In this document: positions 19,001-27,712 of the stretch, in pieces
How the letters are laid out: each line of letters opens with the position of its first letter
Numbering within the stretch: the first letter of the stretch is position 1
Source: Mucilaginibacter galii
Lineage (GTDB): Bacteria; Bacteroidota; Bacteroidia; Sphingobacteriales; Sphingobacteriaceae
NCBI RefSeq assembly: GCF_014635825.1
Contig: NZ_BMDO01000002.1
Location: 248,001 to 312,000, forward strand
Reading direction: 5' to 3'
DNA: 64,000 nucleotides
Program-made: the position numbers and the translations under genes
The notes under the pieces: generated by a model
What the model was told of the DNA's origin: nothing
The model's input: the letters and a program-made list of their open reading frames with translations, nothing else
Databases searched by the model: none

Positions 19001-19304
19001 CAGTGTACCAAGAGCATCTTTCGGCGATCCGTCGGGTAACTCCAGTTTCTCTGACCGCTGGATTGAGGATGGCTCGTACCTGCGCCTGCGCACCTTGTCT
19101 GTTTCTTACGATGTTCCTTTAAAATACAAAGGTTTCAAATACCTTAAAGTATATGCAACCGGTAATAATTTACTAACCTTTACCAAGTACCTGGGTTACG
19201 ATCCGGAATTTGCGGCCACCGAGAGCCTGCTTACCAATGGAATTGATACTACGCTTGAGCCGCAGTTTAAAACCGTACAATTAGGTATTCGCATAGGTAT
19301 ATAG
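16083..19304 (+). CDS. SusC/RagA-family TonB-dependent transporter (second copy)
   Basis: The protein has 1073 residues with a signal peptide ending 'GIKAKAQ' (about 25). A short linker made of three 8-residue units beginning TDS (residues 27, 35, 43) comes before the carboxypeptidase-regulatory-like domain (about 53-120). The plug has 'LQGKVAGLNVVRRSGTPN' and 'NAPLLVVDGMIYD', followed by the barrel. It differs clearly from the first SusC of this operon and has no obvious TonB box like 'LGEVTVTA'. Its SusD partner follows 26 bp downstream. It is an outer-membrane importer of unknown substrate. Confidence 0.93.
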   Translation: MQIFTKSVSLILFLCLLCGIKAKAQQTDSLTTAQTDSVARYKTDSLARAQGKKISGILRDAATGKPVSGINISVPQYAAAISDEKGAFTVSVPDYDALLLVKGQGYQSKEIPLKGRTTLPPVLLFEENYNSIYDVAKFPYNLVPLNQVANAVGSVNTLGAWEPTSLEMPDTYLQGKVAGLNVVRRSGTPNVGANLFLRGFNSLYGTNAPLLVVDGMIYDTFHYGNSIIKGHINNPYGNLDLRDVQNITVLKDAAASAYGTKGANGVILLSTNGNPDLATKIDLGIYSGYNFTGSNFRLPMMQSGDYRTYLSDVLRTSSMTADQIAAQPYFNDNVNNGIYANYHNNTDWQKQTFKNGFNQNYNLRVSGGDDVARYVLALGYGDNKGITRMTDITKFNTRFNADLNISKNFTVNANLSFNYNEQKLRDQGISPKTNPLFVSLVKSPLLRVRQVNAQGVESPNLADVDIFGYSNPEALINNAQELNRNYRFFGNLNFRYQINRYLSAQTLIGITADKVRENYFIPRAGVVNDTTATAIVDSRLGSQVQRLFNIYSDTRVSYNRTFNRIHALAINLGTRYTQYNTNTNFNLGANSAIDQLITVGTGDPLLRQTGGDIGKYRWVNNYFTTNYQLYNKYIVTFNLTADASSRFGTQANGLSLGGVKMALLPSLSAAWVMSSEKFMANLNFIEMLKLRASYGLTGNDDIGNYSARQFYVSQNLLGLQGLVRGNFGNPQLQWEVAKKLNFGLDASFLQERLNITADVFRNTTSKMLTQESVPSASGLVYALTNNGGMQTNGVELSVSGRIINSPNLKWDLGFNIATYRNKITKLPGNSMQTQYAGATILTQVGMPANLFYGYKTNGVYASNAEATAAGISYRNAQGNLVAQQGGDMRFIDVNGDKIIDDNDKQVIGNSNPDFTGGITTGLTYKRFSLNALFTYTKGNDLYNYTRRQIESANGYQNQSLAVVNRWRGDGQVTSVPRASFGDPSGNSSFSDRWIEDGSYLRLRTLSVSYDVPLKYKGFKYLKVYATGNNLLTFTKYLGYDPEFAATESLLTNGIDTTLEPQFKTVQLGIRIGI

Positions 19305-19330
19305 TAATTACAAGTTTGATTAATAACAAC

Positions 19331-21136
19331 ATGAAAAGATTTTCATTAACACTCATAAAAAAAGCCGTATTGTTACTTTGCCTGCTGGTGCCATTTTCCT
19401 GCAAAAACATGCTGGATATAGCACCCGAGGCACAGGTAGATATTACCAACCATTACCGCAATGTGTACGATGCCAACGCTGCCGTAATTGGAATATATGG
19501 CCAGCTGATGGGTATTGCCGACAGGTACATGGTACTCAACGAGTTGCGGGCCGACCTTATGAGCCCAACCAATAATGCAGACCAGTACCTGCGCGAAATT
19601 AGTACGCATACAGTATCGGCCAATAACCCCTGGGCCGATCCTAAGCCGTTTTACAAGATCATTTTAAATTGTAATGATGCGCTTAAGAACTTCGACATTA
19701 TGTTAAAAGATGCCAAGTTTCGCCGCGATGAATACAACCAGCGTTATGCTGATGTGGCTGCGGTAAGAGCATGGTTGTATTTACAATTAGGTATTCACTG
19801 GGGTTCGGTGCCATACGTAACTGATGCTTTGGAAACTGTGGAAGATTTGAAAGATGAAAGCAAGTTTCCGCGCATTCCTTTTAACGATATGCTGGATAAA
19901 CTCATCGCCACGTTGGCTAATGGTTATCTTGATGTTTACACCACTTCGGCCTCAACCACCGGTTCAACCAGTACTTCGTTAAATACCACGGTAGATGGTT
20001 ACCCAACTAATTTGTTCTTCATTAACAAGCGTTGTTTACTGGGTGATTTATACTTGTGGAGAGGCAAATACAGCGATGCTGCCACACAATACCGTTATGT
20101 AAGCGAAACTGGTTACCGGACCGATCCAGGAGCTGTTAATGCTTTTTGGCAATATAAAGTCACCTACAGTAATTTCAGCATTAATTATAGCCGTCCGGGC
20201 GATGAAACCTCCCTTATTGATGATAATACAACAGTAACCGGCTGGCGCTCTATATTCGGTGCTCAACCGGGTACCGATATTAACTCGGAATGGATTTGGA
20301 CATTGCCTTTTGATAAAAACTTTCAGCCTGTTAATCCTTTTATCGATCTGTTCTCTAACCAGGGTGGCCGTTATTTACTAACTGCCTCTAAACTGGCTTT
20401 AGATAACTGGAACTCACAAACGCAAAGCAATGGTTTCCCTTACGATGCACGTGGCAGGCTTACCGTAAAAACCATTGGCGGGCAACCGGTAATTGCAAAA
20501 CAGCTGTACTACTACTTAAATGGTACTACCCTTGTGCCAACCAATGTTCTGCAAAAGCAAGGCCGCTGGTTGTTGTACCGTTCGGCAACGCTTAACCTGC
20601 ATTTTGCCGAGGCTGCCTGCCGCGATAATTATGTAGATGTTGCTTATGCATTAACCAACGCAGGTGTATTACAGGTATTTAGCGGGATATTTCCAACCGT
20701 AGCGGCTATAAGCACAGGAAGAAACGTACCTGCCGATGCTACTAATATCATGATCACTAATCGCCCGGCACCTTATGACCTGGATGCCCGTTATGGTGAT
20801 GTGCCTACTTACAGAGGTCCTTGGCATCGTCAAATAGGTACTCGCAGTCGTGCAAATTTGCCTAACCTGCCTATATCTTACATTAACGGTGGACCCGGTT
20901 TAGGCGGAGATGTAACCACTATGGAAAACGCCATTATTGATGAAGACGGCCTGGAGCTTGCTTACGAAGGCCAGCGCTGGGGCGACCTGCTGCGCATAGC
21001 ACTTCGCCGCAACGATGCCTCGTTTGTAGCAACAAAGGTTTACCAAAAACTACTGCGCGATGGCAACCCGCAGGCTGGTGCCGCACTCAACAAATTGTCA
21101 TCGTTGGACGGCTTGTATTTGCCCTTCAAATTATAA
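19331..21136 (+). CDS. SusD/RagB-family outer-membrane lipoprotein (second copy)
   Basis: The start is at the ATG at 19331, since the upstream ATG (19316) only adds MINNN before a normal lipoprotein signal; the lipobox is 'VPFSC' (Cys24). The protein has 601 residues, about 100 more than the first SusD. The family pattern is seen in 'KNMLDIAPEAQVDITNHY', 'AAVRAWLYLQLGIHWG' and the C-terminal 'EDGLELAYEGQRWGDLLR'. It pairs with the second SusC and is the last gene of the operon; a strong intrinsic terminator follows within 20 bp. Confidence 0.94.
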   Translation: MKRFSLTLIKKAVLLLCLLVPFSCKNMLDIAPEAQVDITNHYRNVYDANAAVIGIYGQLMGIADRYMVLNELRADLMSPTNNADQYLREISTHTVSANNPWADPKPFYKIILNCNDALKNFDIMLKDAKFRRDEYNQRYADVAAVRAWLYLQLGIHWGSVPYVTDALETVEDLKDESKFPRIPFNDMLDKLIATLANGYLDVYTTSASTTGSTSTSLNTTVDGYPTNLFFINKRCLLGDLYLWRGKYSDAATQYRYVSETGYRTDPGAVNAFWQYKVTYSNFSINYSRPGDETSLIDDNTTVTGWRSIFGAQPGTDINSEWIWTLPFDKNFQPVNPFIDLFSNQGGRYLLTASKLALDNWNSQTQSNGFPYDARGRLTVKTIGGQPVIAKQLYYYLNGTTLVPTNVLQKQGRWLLYRSATLNLHFAEAACRDNYVDVAYALTNAGVLQVFSGIFPTVAAISTGRNVPADATNIMITNRPAPYDLDARYGDVPTYRGPWHRQIGTRSRANLPNLPISYINGGPGLGGDVTTMENAIIDEDGLELAYEGQRWGDLLRIALRRNDASFVATKVYQKLLRDGNPQAGAALNKLSSLDGLYLPFKL

Positions 21137-21154
21137 TTTAAAAAGAACCCTATC

Positions 21155-21187
21155 AAGGCAGCTTTTGTAAAAGAGCTGCCTTTTTTC
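21155..21187 (+). terminator. Intrinsic terminator of the FAS1-SusCD operon
   Basis: A 9-bp stem AAGGCAGCT / AGCTGCCTT, whose loop arms (TTTG/AAAG) can extend pairing, is followed by a run of T. It lies 18 bp after the second SusD stop codon. Confidence 0.88.
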
Positions 21188-21198
21188 GTTTCAGTGGG

Positions 21199-21214
21199 TG
21201 TACGAAATCGTACA
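21199..21214. promoter_or_regulatory. Palindromic operator candidate upstream of ABC permease
   Basis: TGTACGA-AA-TCGTACA is a perfect 7-bp inverted repeat with a 2-bp spacer. It lies 70 bp upstream of the predicted -33 element of the permease gene and just after the terminator of the preceding operon, so it most likely serves the permease. The binding protein is unknown. Confidence 0.45.
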
Positions 21215-21283
21215 TTAATTGTTCGGTTTCGTTCGATGCAAGAATGTATGGTTGATTAAAAATTTAGTAATGAGTCACTTATA

Positions 21284-21313
21284 TTGTGGCTTGGAAAATG
21301 AGGCTTATATTTG
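21284..21313 (+). promoter_or_regulatory. Bacteroidota-type promoter of the ABC permease gene
   Basis: TTG (21284-21286), a 19-bp spacer and TATATTTG (21306-21313) match the Bacteroidota TTG / TAnnTTTG consensus with suitable spacing. Transcription would start near 21320, which supports the ATG at 21333 as the true start of the permease. Confidence 0.55.
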
Positions 21314-21332
21314 GCAGCATCAAACAACAATA

Positions 21333-24005
21333 ATGGAAGAACACATATGGAACCTTGTTGAACTATATCTATCTGGCGAAGCATCGACCGGTAATATGGA
21401 AGAACTACGGTCGTTACTGGTGCTTTATCCATCTGTTTACCTATCGGTAAAAGAGTTCCTGTTAAACTATCAGGACCCTGACCCCAGGGTTTCTGCATCA
21501 CAGATCAGTGCTTTTCTGGTTGATACTAACCGGGCTATTGCGGATAGGCAGGAGCAACGTCATAAGCCTTTACAAACTGCATTCGCTCTCCCGCTTGTGG
21601 CGAAAACCCAACGGATCAGCCGGTCGCAAAACATCCGTAGTGAGGCAGCCATGGGCATGCAGTTTTTAAAAATCGCACTGCGTAACCTCCAGCGAAACAA
21701 AAGCATTTCGTTCATTAACATTACAGGCTTGGGTATTGGCATTGCCAGCGCCGTACTTATTTTATTATGGGTGCAAAACCAATATAGTTACGACCAGTTC
21801 CACCAAAACAAAAGCAGTATTTATCAATTAATTAATCGCCAAAAAGCTCATGGTGAAATAAATGCCTGGCCTAATACGCCAATCCCTATGGCACCGGCTG
21901 TAAAGGCGCAATTTGCTGAAGTGAAAGATGCGGTGCGTATTAACTGGGTTGGCTCTTTTGTGCTCAAGTACGGCAGTAAGCAGTTAGAAACTGAGGGTTT
22001 CACAACTGATCCTGGTTTCCTCAAGGTGTTCAGTTTTCCGCTGTTAAAAGGAAACGCAGCTACGGCGCTAAATGGCACGCATTCCATAGTGCTTACACAA
22101 AAGCTGGCCAATAAGTTATTTGGAACCGCCGACCCCATGGGTAAAATTATGGCAGTTGACAGCACCCGCAATTTCATAGTAACCGGTGTATTAAAAGACC
22201 TGCCCAATAATACTACGTTTAATTTTGAATACCTGGTGCCATGGAGTTACATGAAAGAGGTAGGTTGGGAAAACAACAGTTGGGATTTCTCTTCTATTCA
22301 AACCTTTGTGCAGCTTAAACCCGGCGTAAGCGAACAGCGAGCCAATAACTTATTCAAGAACATATACCGGCAACACGGATTTAATGATGGTAAAGAAATA
22401 TTTGTTCATCCCCTAAGTAAGTGGTGGCTGTATTCGAAATTTGAGAATGGCCGGTTTGTGGCAGGGCAAGCCAAGGTGGTGCATTTATTTGAGGTAATAG
22501 CCTTATTGATCATGCTCATAGCCTGCATCAATTACATGAATTTGGGTACTGCCCGTAGTGCAAGGCGGGCTAAGGAAGTAGGCATCAGAAAAGTATCGGG
22601 CGCAGGCAAAGGTTCTTTAATAAAGCAATTCCTGGGCGAATCGGTACTAATTGCTTTTGTAGCAGGACTGTTGGGTTTATGCATGGTTTATGTGAGTTTG
22701 CCATTCTTTAATACCCTCATTGGCAAAGAGCTAACTGTACCGGTTAAAGAGCCCTACTTTTGGCTAAGTGGTATTGGTTTCATCCTGTTTACCGGTTTGG
22801 TTGCAGGCAGTTATCCGGCATTTTACTTGTCAGCGTTTAAGCCGGTAAACGTTTTAAAAGGAACGTTTAAAGGTGTAACTGCACTTATTGCACCGCGTAA
22901 GGTATTGGTGGTTATGCAGTTTACCCTCGCTATTGTTTTCATTATTTGCACCACCGTAGTTTACCGGCAAATAAAGTATGCGCAAACACGCGATACAGGT
23001 TACGATGTAAACAACCTGGTATACATATACATGAAGGGTAACACTGCAGCTAAGTACGACCTGATCAAAAACGAGCTGCAAAACAGCGGAGCCATTACCC
23101 AAATTACCCGTACCAATTCGCCTGTTTTAGATATCTGGACCGACAATACCTATCAGGGTGCCAAGGATAAACCCGAAGAGAAAATAAGCTTTGCCGAATA
23201 CCTGACCGATAAAGGCTTTACACAAACCATGAACCTTCCGCTGCTGGCCGGCCGTGACATTAATGTAGACGAGTTTGCTTCAGATACCGCCGCCGTTTTG
23301 ATAAACCAGGAAGCGGCTAAAAGAATGGGATTTGCCAACCCCATAGGACAGAATATTAAGAGTTGGGCAGGCACGTTTCACATTGTGGGCGTGGTTAAGA
23401 ATTTTGTTGCCGGGTCGCCCTACAGGTTATCTATGCCGGCTGTAATTCAGGGCTCCAAAAAGAATTTTGGTACCATTAACCTGCGGCTTAATAACAGTAA
23501 CAGCGTTGCCGACAACCTAAGCAAAATTGCTGCAGTGTTTAAAAAGTATAACCCCGATTATCCCTTCAATTATAGTTTTCTGGATGATTCATATAAGATC
23601 AAGTTTAGCAGAGATCATGATGCCGGGAAGCTGGCGGCAGTATTTTCGGGCCTTACTATCTTTATTTCCTGCTTGGGTTTGTTTGCACTGGCAGCCTGTA
23701 TGGCCGAGAACCGGGTAAAAGAAATTGGCATCCGCAAGGTATTGGGTGCTTCGGTTACACGCATTGCCACCTTATTAACCAAAGACTTTTTGGTGCTGGT
23801 GCTTGTTGCGTTTGTTATTGCCTCACCCATAGCCTGGTGGCTCATGAGCGGCTGGTTGCAGGGTTATCAATACCGCGTTAACATAAGCTGGTGGATATTT
23901 GGTATTACAGGTGTATGCGCCTTAATAATTGCCATTTCAACAGTGGGCTACCAGGCCTTGAAAGCGGCAACCAGTAATCCTGTTAAAAGCTTGCGATCGG
24001 AGTAG
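21333..24005 (+). CDS. MacB/FtsX-type ABC transporter permease with cytosolic N-terminal extension
   Basis: The 890-residue protein starts at the ATG at 21333, which lies 20 bp after a good promoter; the longer frame from 21219 would overlap it. Residues 1-100 ('MEEHIWNLVELYLSGEA...') form a hydrophilic helical domain. Next come a transmembrane helix ('FINITGLGIGIASAVL'), a MacB periplasmic domain, three helices of an FtsX domain (near 390-520), a second periplasmic domain and a final FtsX domain with 'KEIGIRKVLGASVTRI'. Such two-FtsX permeases export peptides, drugs or lipoproteins, or transmit stress signals, with a separate ATPase. No ATPase gene is next to it. It is convergent with the GH31 gene. 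Confidence 0.9.
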   Translation: MEEHIWNLVELYLSGEASTGNMEELRSLLVLYPSVYLSVKEFLLNYQDPDPRVSASQISAFLVDTNRAIADRQEQRHKPLQTAFALPLVAKTQRISRSQNIRSEAAMGMQFLKIALRNLQRNKSISFINITGLGIGIASAVLILLWVQNQYSYDQFHQNKSSIYQLINRQKAHGEINAWPNTPIPMAPAVKAQFAEVKDAVRINWVGSFVLKYGSKQLETEGFTTDPGFLKVFSFPLLKGNAATALNGTHSIVLTQKLANKLFGTADPMGKIMAVDSTRNFIVTGVLKDLPNNTTFNFEYLVPWSYMKEVGWENNSWDFSSIQTFVQLKPGVSEQRANNLFKNIYRQHGFNDGKEIFVHPLSKWWLYSKFENGRFVAGQAKVVHLFEVIALLIMLIACINYMNLGTARSARRAKEVGIRKVSGAGKGSLIKQFLGESVLIAFVAGLLGLCMVYVSLPFFNTLIGKELTVPVKEPYFWLSGIGFILFTGLVAGSYPAFYLSAFKPVNVLKGTFKGVTALIAPRKVLVVMQFTLAIVFIICTTVVYRQIKYAQTRDTGYDVNNLVYIYMKGNTAAKYDLIKNELQNSGAITQITRTNSPVLDIWTDNTYQGAKDKPEEKISFAEYLTDKGFTQTMNLPLLAGRDINVDEFASDTAAVLINQEAAKRMGFANPIGQNIKSWAGTFHIVGVVKNFVAGSPYRLSMPAVIQGSKKNFGTINLRLNNSNSVADNLSKIAAVFKKYNPDYPFNYSFLDDSYKIKFSRDHDAGKLAAVFSGLTIFISCLGLFALAACMAENRVKEIGIRKVLGASVTRIATLLTKDFLVLVLVAFVIASPIAWWLMSGWLQGYQYRVNISWWIFGITGVCALIIAISTVGYQALKAATSNPVKSLRSE

Positions 24006-24065
24006 GTACGAAGTGCTCCGATAATAAAACATTTTTTATAACATAGGCCGATATTCAGCTATAAA

Positions 24066-24102
24066 AAAACGGACAGCAGGGGTTATCCACGCTGTCCGTT
24101 TT
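24066..24102. terminator. Bidirectional terminator between ABC permease and GH31 operon
   Basis: A 12-bp perfect stem AAAACGGACAGC / GCTGTCCGTTTT with a 13-base loop has A/T runs on both sides, so it can stop transcription from both convergent units. Confidence 0.85.
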
Positions 24103-24122
24103 GTATTTGAGATTAAGATTGA

Positions 24123-26567
24123 TTACTTAACACTCACCGTAATATTCTCACGGTTGCTGTGGATGGTTTTGATCCAAAGCAGTTTGTTCTCATTGTCAAA
24201 ATACCAGCCCGATGCGTTTTGCAAAGCATCGGCATTACCGGCCTTCTTTAAATTTTCACCGTTTTCGGTTACTGTACCCGGAGCAACGCCATCCCAATGT
24301 ATTTTAGCCATGTAAGCATGGCTTGCAGGCACAAACTTACCCTGTGGTTCAGCAATGTTCAGGCTGTAGCCTGAGGCGTTCAGTGCGCTTGTAATGCGCG
24401 TTTGGCTGTAATCGCCTTGTTTGTATTTTAGGCTTAAACCATCATCTTCGTACAAATCAAAGCTTGAACTGGCCGCCGGGTATACATCCAGGGTAATTAC
24501 GTCTACCGGTTTGGCATCCATGTAAGCCATTTCGGGCTGCATAGGTATAATGCTGCCTGCTTTAACGAACAACGGCAGCTGATCCACAGGTGTTAGTATG
24601 TGGATGTACTTTTTACCGGTATAAGCCTGGCCGCTCCAATAATCCACCCAGTTACCCTCGGGCAGGTAAATGGTACGGGTTTGGGTGCCTTTAACGGTTA
24701 CGGGGCAAACCAGTATATTATTACCAAAAAGGTACTCATCGCCTATATCGTACACATTAGGGTCGTTTTGATATTGCAGTACCAGGGCACGCATTAACGG
24801 CATACCGGTTTCATACTGGGTAAAGGCATTACTGTAAATGTATGGCGTTAAGCGGTAACGTAGTTGGTCGTACTTTTTGAAGTTAGCCAGCGCTTCGGCA
24901 CCATAGTTCCAGGGTTCTTTATAACCGGGGTGATCCATGCCAAACACCATAGCCACCGGGCTAAACATACCAAACTGTACCCAGCGCATGTATAACTCCG
25001 GGTCAGCCACGTGCTCAAAACCACCCATGCAGTGCGACCAGTAACCCACACCCGAAAGACCAATGTTTAAACCCGCCTTAATAACCGGGGCGAAGTACTG
25101 CCACTCGCTTGGCCAGTCGCCCGCAAAAATGTAGGGGTAGCGCTGTATACCGGCATAACCCTCGCGGGTTTGGTTTACCCCTCTAAAGCCGTTAAATTCC
25201 TGAAAGTGCAGGTAAGGCGCTTTAGCATATGCAATAGGAAAAACGTTGTGCAGTTTTTCCACCGCTTTACCGGTTGGGCCTACTTTTTCGCTTTCATTAG
25301 CCAGGTGACCAAACGCGCTGCCTTCATCGGTTTTAAGCATCTTCGCGCCAATAGAGGCTACGCGCATTACGCCGTTGTTCCACCACCAGTCGGTAGCTTT
25401 AGGGTCAAAAAAGTTAACGAACTCGCCGGGTTTTCCATTCTCGGGGAAGGTGTAGCCTTTGGCGCGGGCCTGGTCTAAGAGGTTGTAAGTTTTACCATTG
25501 TCGAAGCGTGGGCGCAGGTGCAAGCCCACTACTTTAAGGTTTAACCCGTAAAGCGTATCGAACATGGCTTTAGGGTTCTTAAAAGTTTCGCGCCACTCAA
25601 ACGAGGTAGCGCCCTTGCCGCCTACCTTGCCAAATATGCGCCAGGTAGAATCCAGGAATAAAATATCTAACGGGATACCCATTTCGCGCATTTTGCGCAC
25701 CAGGGCAATTACATAAGCATCAGAGGTAGCCTCTTCATGCCCCCAGGTACCGCCGCTATAAGTGCCCATGTGTAGGCCAAAGGCAAACTTGGGCAGCATA
25801 GGGCTTTTACCGGTGATGGATAGGTAGCTTTTCAAGATCGAAGGAAAATCGGGACCGTACATAAAGTAATAGTCCAATTGTCCGCCATGGGTGCTAAAGC
25901 TGTATTTATCGCCGCTTTGATTACCCATATCCCACTCGGTGGCATTGGGGGTATGCAAAAATATGCCGTATCCACGCGTGCTCATAAAGAAAGGCACGGG
26001 CGAGTAGTTGGCTTCGTTAATATTATAGGCGCCCAAGGCGTTGTTCTTATTTTTGCCGCGGCCAACATTAAGGTTTAAGTTTTTATTGCGCTGGTCAATA
26101 AAGTCCATACGCTCACCAAAGCCAAAGAAATGCTCATCGGCCAGTAATTGCTTGCTGCAGCCCGCCGTTTCACCTTTTTGCCAAAAGCCTTCCTGGTCAG
26201 CCGAGAGCAGTTTGCCTGCGGGAGAGTAAACGCTTATTTTAAAAGGGGAGGAGTTAACCACCACCTTAATGCCCGATGTGCTTAAAGTTACACCACCCTT
26301 TGCAGTTGATGACTTAACCACCACACTGGGCCAGGTGTAGCTTTCCTGCATCAAAAATTCATCGGGCTCAAATTTACCGTTCTGGCTCATGCGTACCCTG
26401 AACATGGTGGGCGAGCAGAACTGTAATTTTACGGTTTCGCCCTTTACTTTGAAAACGTAATCGGTACCATTTTTGGCCGGTGCTTTAACTGGTTGGGCCT
26501 GTGCAGGCACTGCTATGATAGCAATGCCTGCCAGGCCCAAACACAATAGTTTATTTAATGCTTTCAT
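24123..26567 (-). CDS. GH31 family alpha-glycosidase
   Basis: The start is at the ATG at 26567, which overlaps the TAA stop of the GH105 gene by one base (TAATG) and gives a clean signal peptide 'MKALNKLLCLGLAGIAII'. The protein has 814 residues. It carries the N-terminal beta-sandwich ('FFGFGERMDFIDQRNKNLN'), a TIM barrel and the C-terminal beta domains of GH31. The nucleophile candidate is Asp414 in 'MLKTDEGSAFG'. The acid/base candidate is Asp484 in 'AGDWPSEWQYF'; both sit at YicI-like positions. The flanking residues differ from the common KTDFGE and GD-S-W motifs, so the exact substrate (alpha-xyloside, alpha-galactoside or alpha-glucoside) is open. It is the last gene of the main enzyme operon, translationally coupled to GH105. 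Confidence 0.92.
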   Translation of the reverse strand: MKALNKLLCLGLAGIAIIAVPAQAQPVKAPAKNGTDYVFKVKGETVKLQFCSPTMFRVRMSQNGKFEPDEFLMQESYTWPSVVVKSSTAKGGVTLSTSGIKVVVNSSPFKISVYSPAGKLLSADQEGFWQKGETAGCSKQLLADEHFFGFGERMDFIDQRNKNLNLNVGRGKNKNNALGAYNINEANYSPVPFFMSTRGYGIFLHTPNATEWDMGNQSGDKYSFSTHGGQLDYYFMYGPDFPSILKSYLSITGKSPMLPKFAFGLHMGTYSGGTWGHEEATSDAYVIALVRKMREMGIPLDILFLDSTWRIFGKVGGKGATSFEWRETFKNPKAMFDTLYGLNLKVVGLHLRPRFDNGKTYNLLDQARAKGYTFPENGKPGEFVNFFDPKATDWWWNNGVMRVASIGAKMLKTDEGSAFGHLANESEKVGPTGKAVEKLHNVFPIAYAKAPYLHFQEFNGFRGVNQTREGYAGIQRYPYIFAGDWPSEWQYFAPVIKAGLNIGLSGVGYWSHCMGGFEHVADPELYMRWVQFGMFSPVAMVFGMDHPGYKEPWNYGAEALANFKKYDQLRYRLTPYIYSNAFTQYETGMPLMRALVLQYQNDPNVYDIGDEYLFGNNILVCPVTVKGTQTRTIYLPEGNWVDYWSGQAYTGKKYIHILTPVDQLPLFVKAGSIIPMQPEMAYMDAKPVDVITLDVYPAASSSFDLYEDDGLSLKYKQGDYSQTRITSALNASGYSLNIAEPQGKFVPASHAYMAKIHWDGVAPGTVTENGENLKKAGNADALQNASGWYFDNENKLLWIKTIHSNRENITVSVK

Positions 26568-27709
26568 TATCTGCCTAATCTGTAAACCTCGCTTCCGGCT
26601 AATAAATAGCAACCCAAACCGTAATCCTCAAAATCAGGAATATGATCGTAGCTTACCGGTTGCCCGTCTTTGGGTTCCTTGCCGGTGCCCTGTACAAAAC
26701 CCAGCATCCCATCAGGGTGCAAACAGTCTTTAGCCATGGCGTTCCATGCTTTGGTAATAATAGGCACGTATGTTTTCTTTTTCAGGATGCCATTGTTAAC
26801 ACCCCAGGCCATACCGTAGGCAAATAAGGCGGTGCCGGTAAGCTCTTTGCCGCCAAAGTGCGTAGGGTCCATTAAACTCACGTTCCAGTAACCATCAGTA
26901 CGTTGCAACGGTACCAGTGCTTCAATCATGTCTTTATACATTTTTAGGTATTCCTCGCGGTGGGGGGCATTTTTAGGCATTACTTCCAGCACGCGTACCA
27001 TTGCAGCCACTACCCAGCCGTTTCCGCGCGACCAGTAGCAGTTAGCGCCGTTAGGCTCCTTGTAAGGCGGCACAAAGTCCTTATCTCTCCACCATAAACG
27101 CTCCTGCGGATTGTATAAGCCCTTGCCGCCATGTACCGTTTTAGAGTAATTGTAAATCTGGTACATCTTCTCGTAATAGCGGTCGTCTTTGTAAATGGCG
27201 CCTAATTTGGCAAAAATGGGCATGGCCATTTGAAGGGCATCTATCCAGTGCCAGTCGTCAACTTTATCGCTGGCAAGCATCAGGTCTATGTTCTTTTTGG
27301 TAGGCTCAATATACTCTGGCTTTTTATCTAACTCGTATAGCTCGATATAGGTTTGCGAGCAGCACTGGTTATCGGCATTACGGGTGTTAATACCGTCGCG
27401 GGGTTCCCATTTGTGGTGGTTGCTCCAGTCTAAAGCATATTGGAGATATTCTTTTTGTGGATTAACCTTGTTAAGCGCCATTAATCCTTCGTAATAAACG
27501 GCACGGGTCCACAAGTTACTGGTGCGCACACGGCCCACATTGGTAACTGCACCCGGATCGGGCCATTTTTTCATGAAATAACTATTAGCCAGTGCCATAT
27601 CGCTCACAATTTTGGCTTTTTTAGGCAGCTTTTGTGCCTGTAAGCTTTTAAAGGGGGCAACCAGCAGCAAGCCTGCTACTAATACCGGAAGGGTTAATTT
27701 ATTCATCAA
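26567..27709 (-). CDS. GH105 unsaturated rhamnogalacturonyl hydrolase
   Basis: The protein has 380 residues, the normal length for YteR/YesR-type enzymes, with a signal peptide ending 'SLQAQ'. It forms an (alpha/alpha)6 barrel. The catalytic Asp candidate is Asp157 in 'WHWIDALQMAMP', and the conserved 'CYWSRGNGWVVAAMVRV' segment is present. The family hydrates the double bond of unsaturated galacturonyl-rhamnose made by rhamnogalacturonan lyases, releasing the uronic acid. The gene starts 3 bp after the stop of the upstream GH2 gene and overlaps the GH31 start, so the three are one transcript. Confidence 0.93.
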   Translation of the reverse strand: MMNKLTLPVLVAGLLLVAPFKSLQAQKLPKKAKIVSDMALANSYFMKKWPDPGAVTNVGRVRTSNLWTRAVYYEGLMALNKVNPQKEYLQYALDWSNHHKWEPRDGINTRNADNQCCSQTYIELYELDKKPEYIEPTKKNIDLMLASDKVDDWHWIDALQMAMPIFAKLGAIYKDDRYYEKMYQIYNYSKTVHGGKGLYNPQERLWWRDKDFVPPYKEPNGANCYWSRGNGWVVAAMVRVLEVMPKNAPHREEYLKMYKDMIEALVPLQRTDGYWNVSLMDPTHFGGKELTGTALFAYGMAWGVNNGILKKKTYVPIITKAWNAMAKDCLHPDGMLGFVQGTGKEPKDGQPVSYDHIPDFEDYGLGCYLLAGSEVYRLGR

Positions 27710-27712
27710 TTT

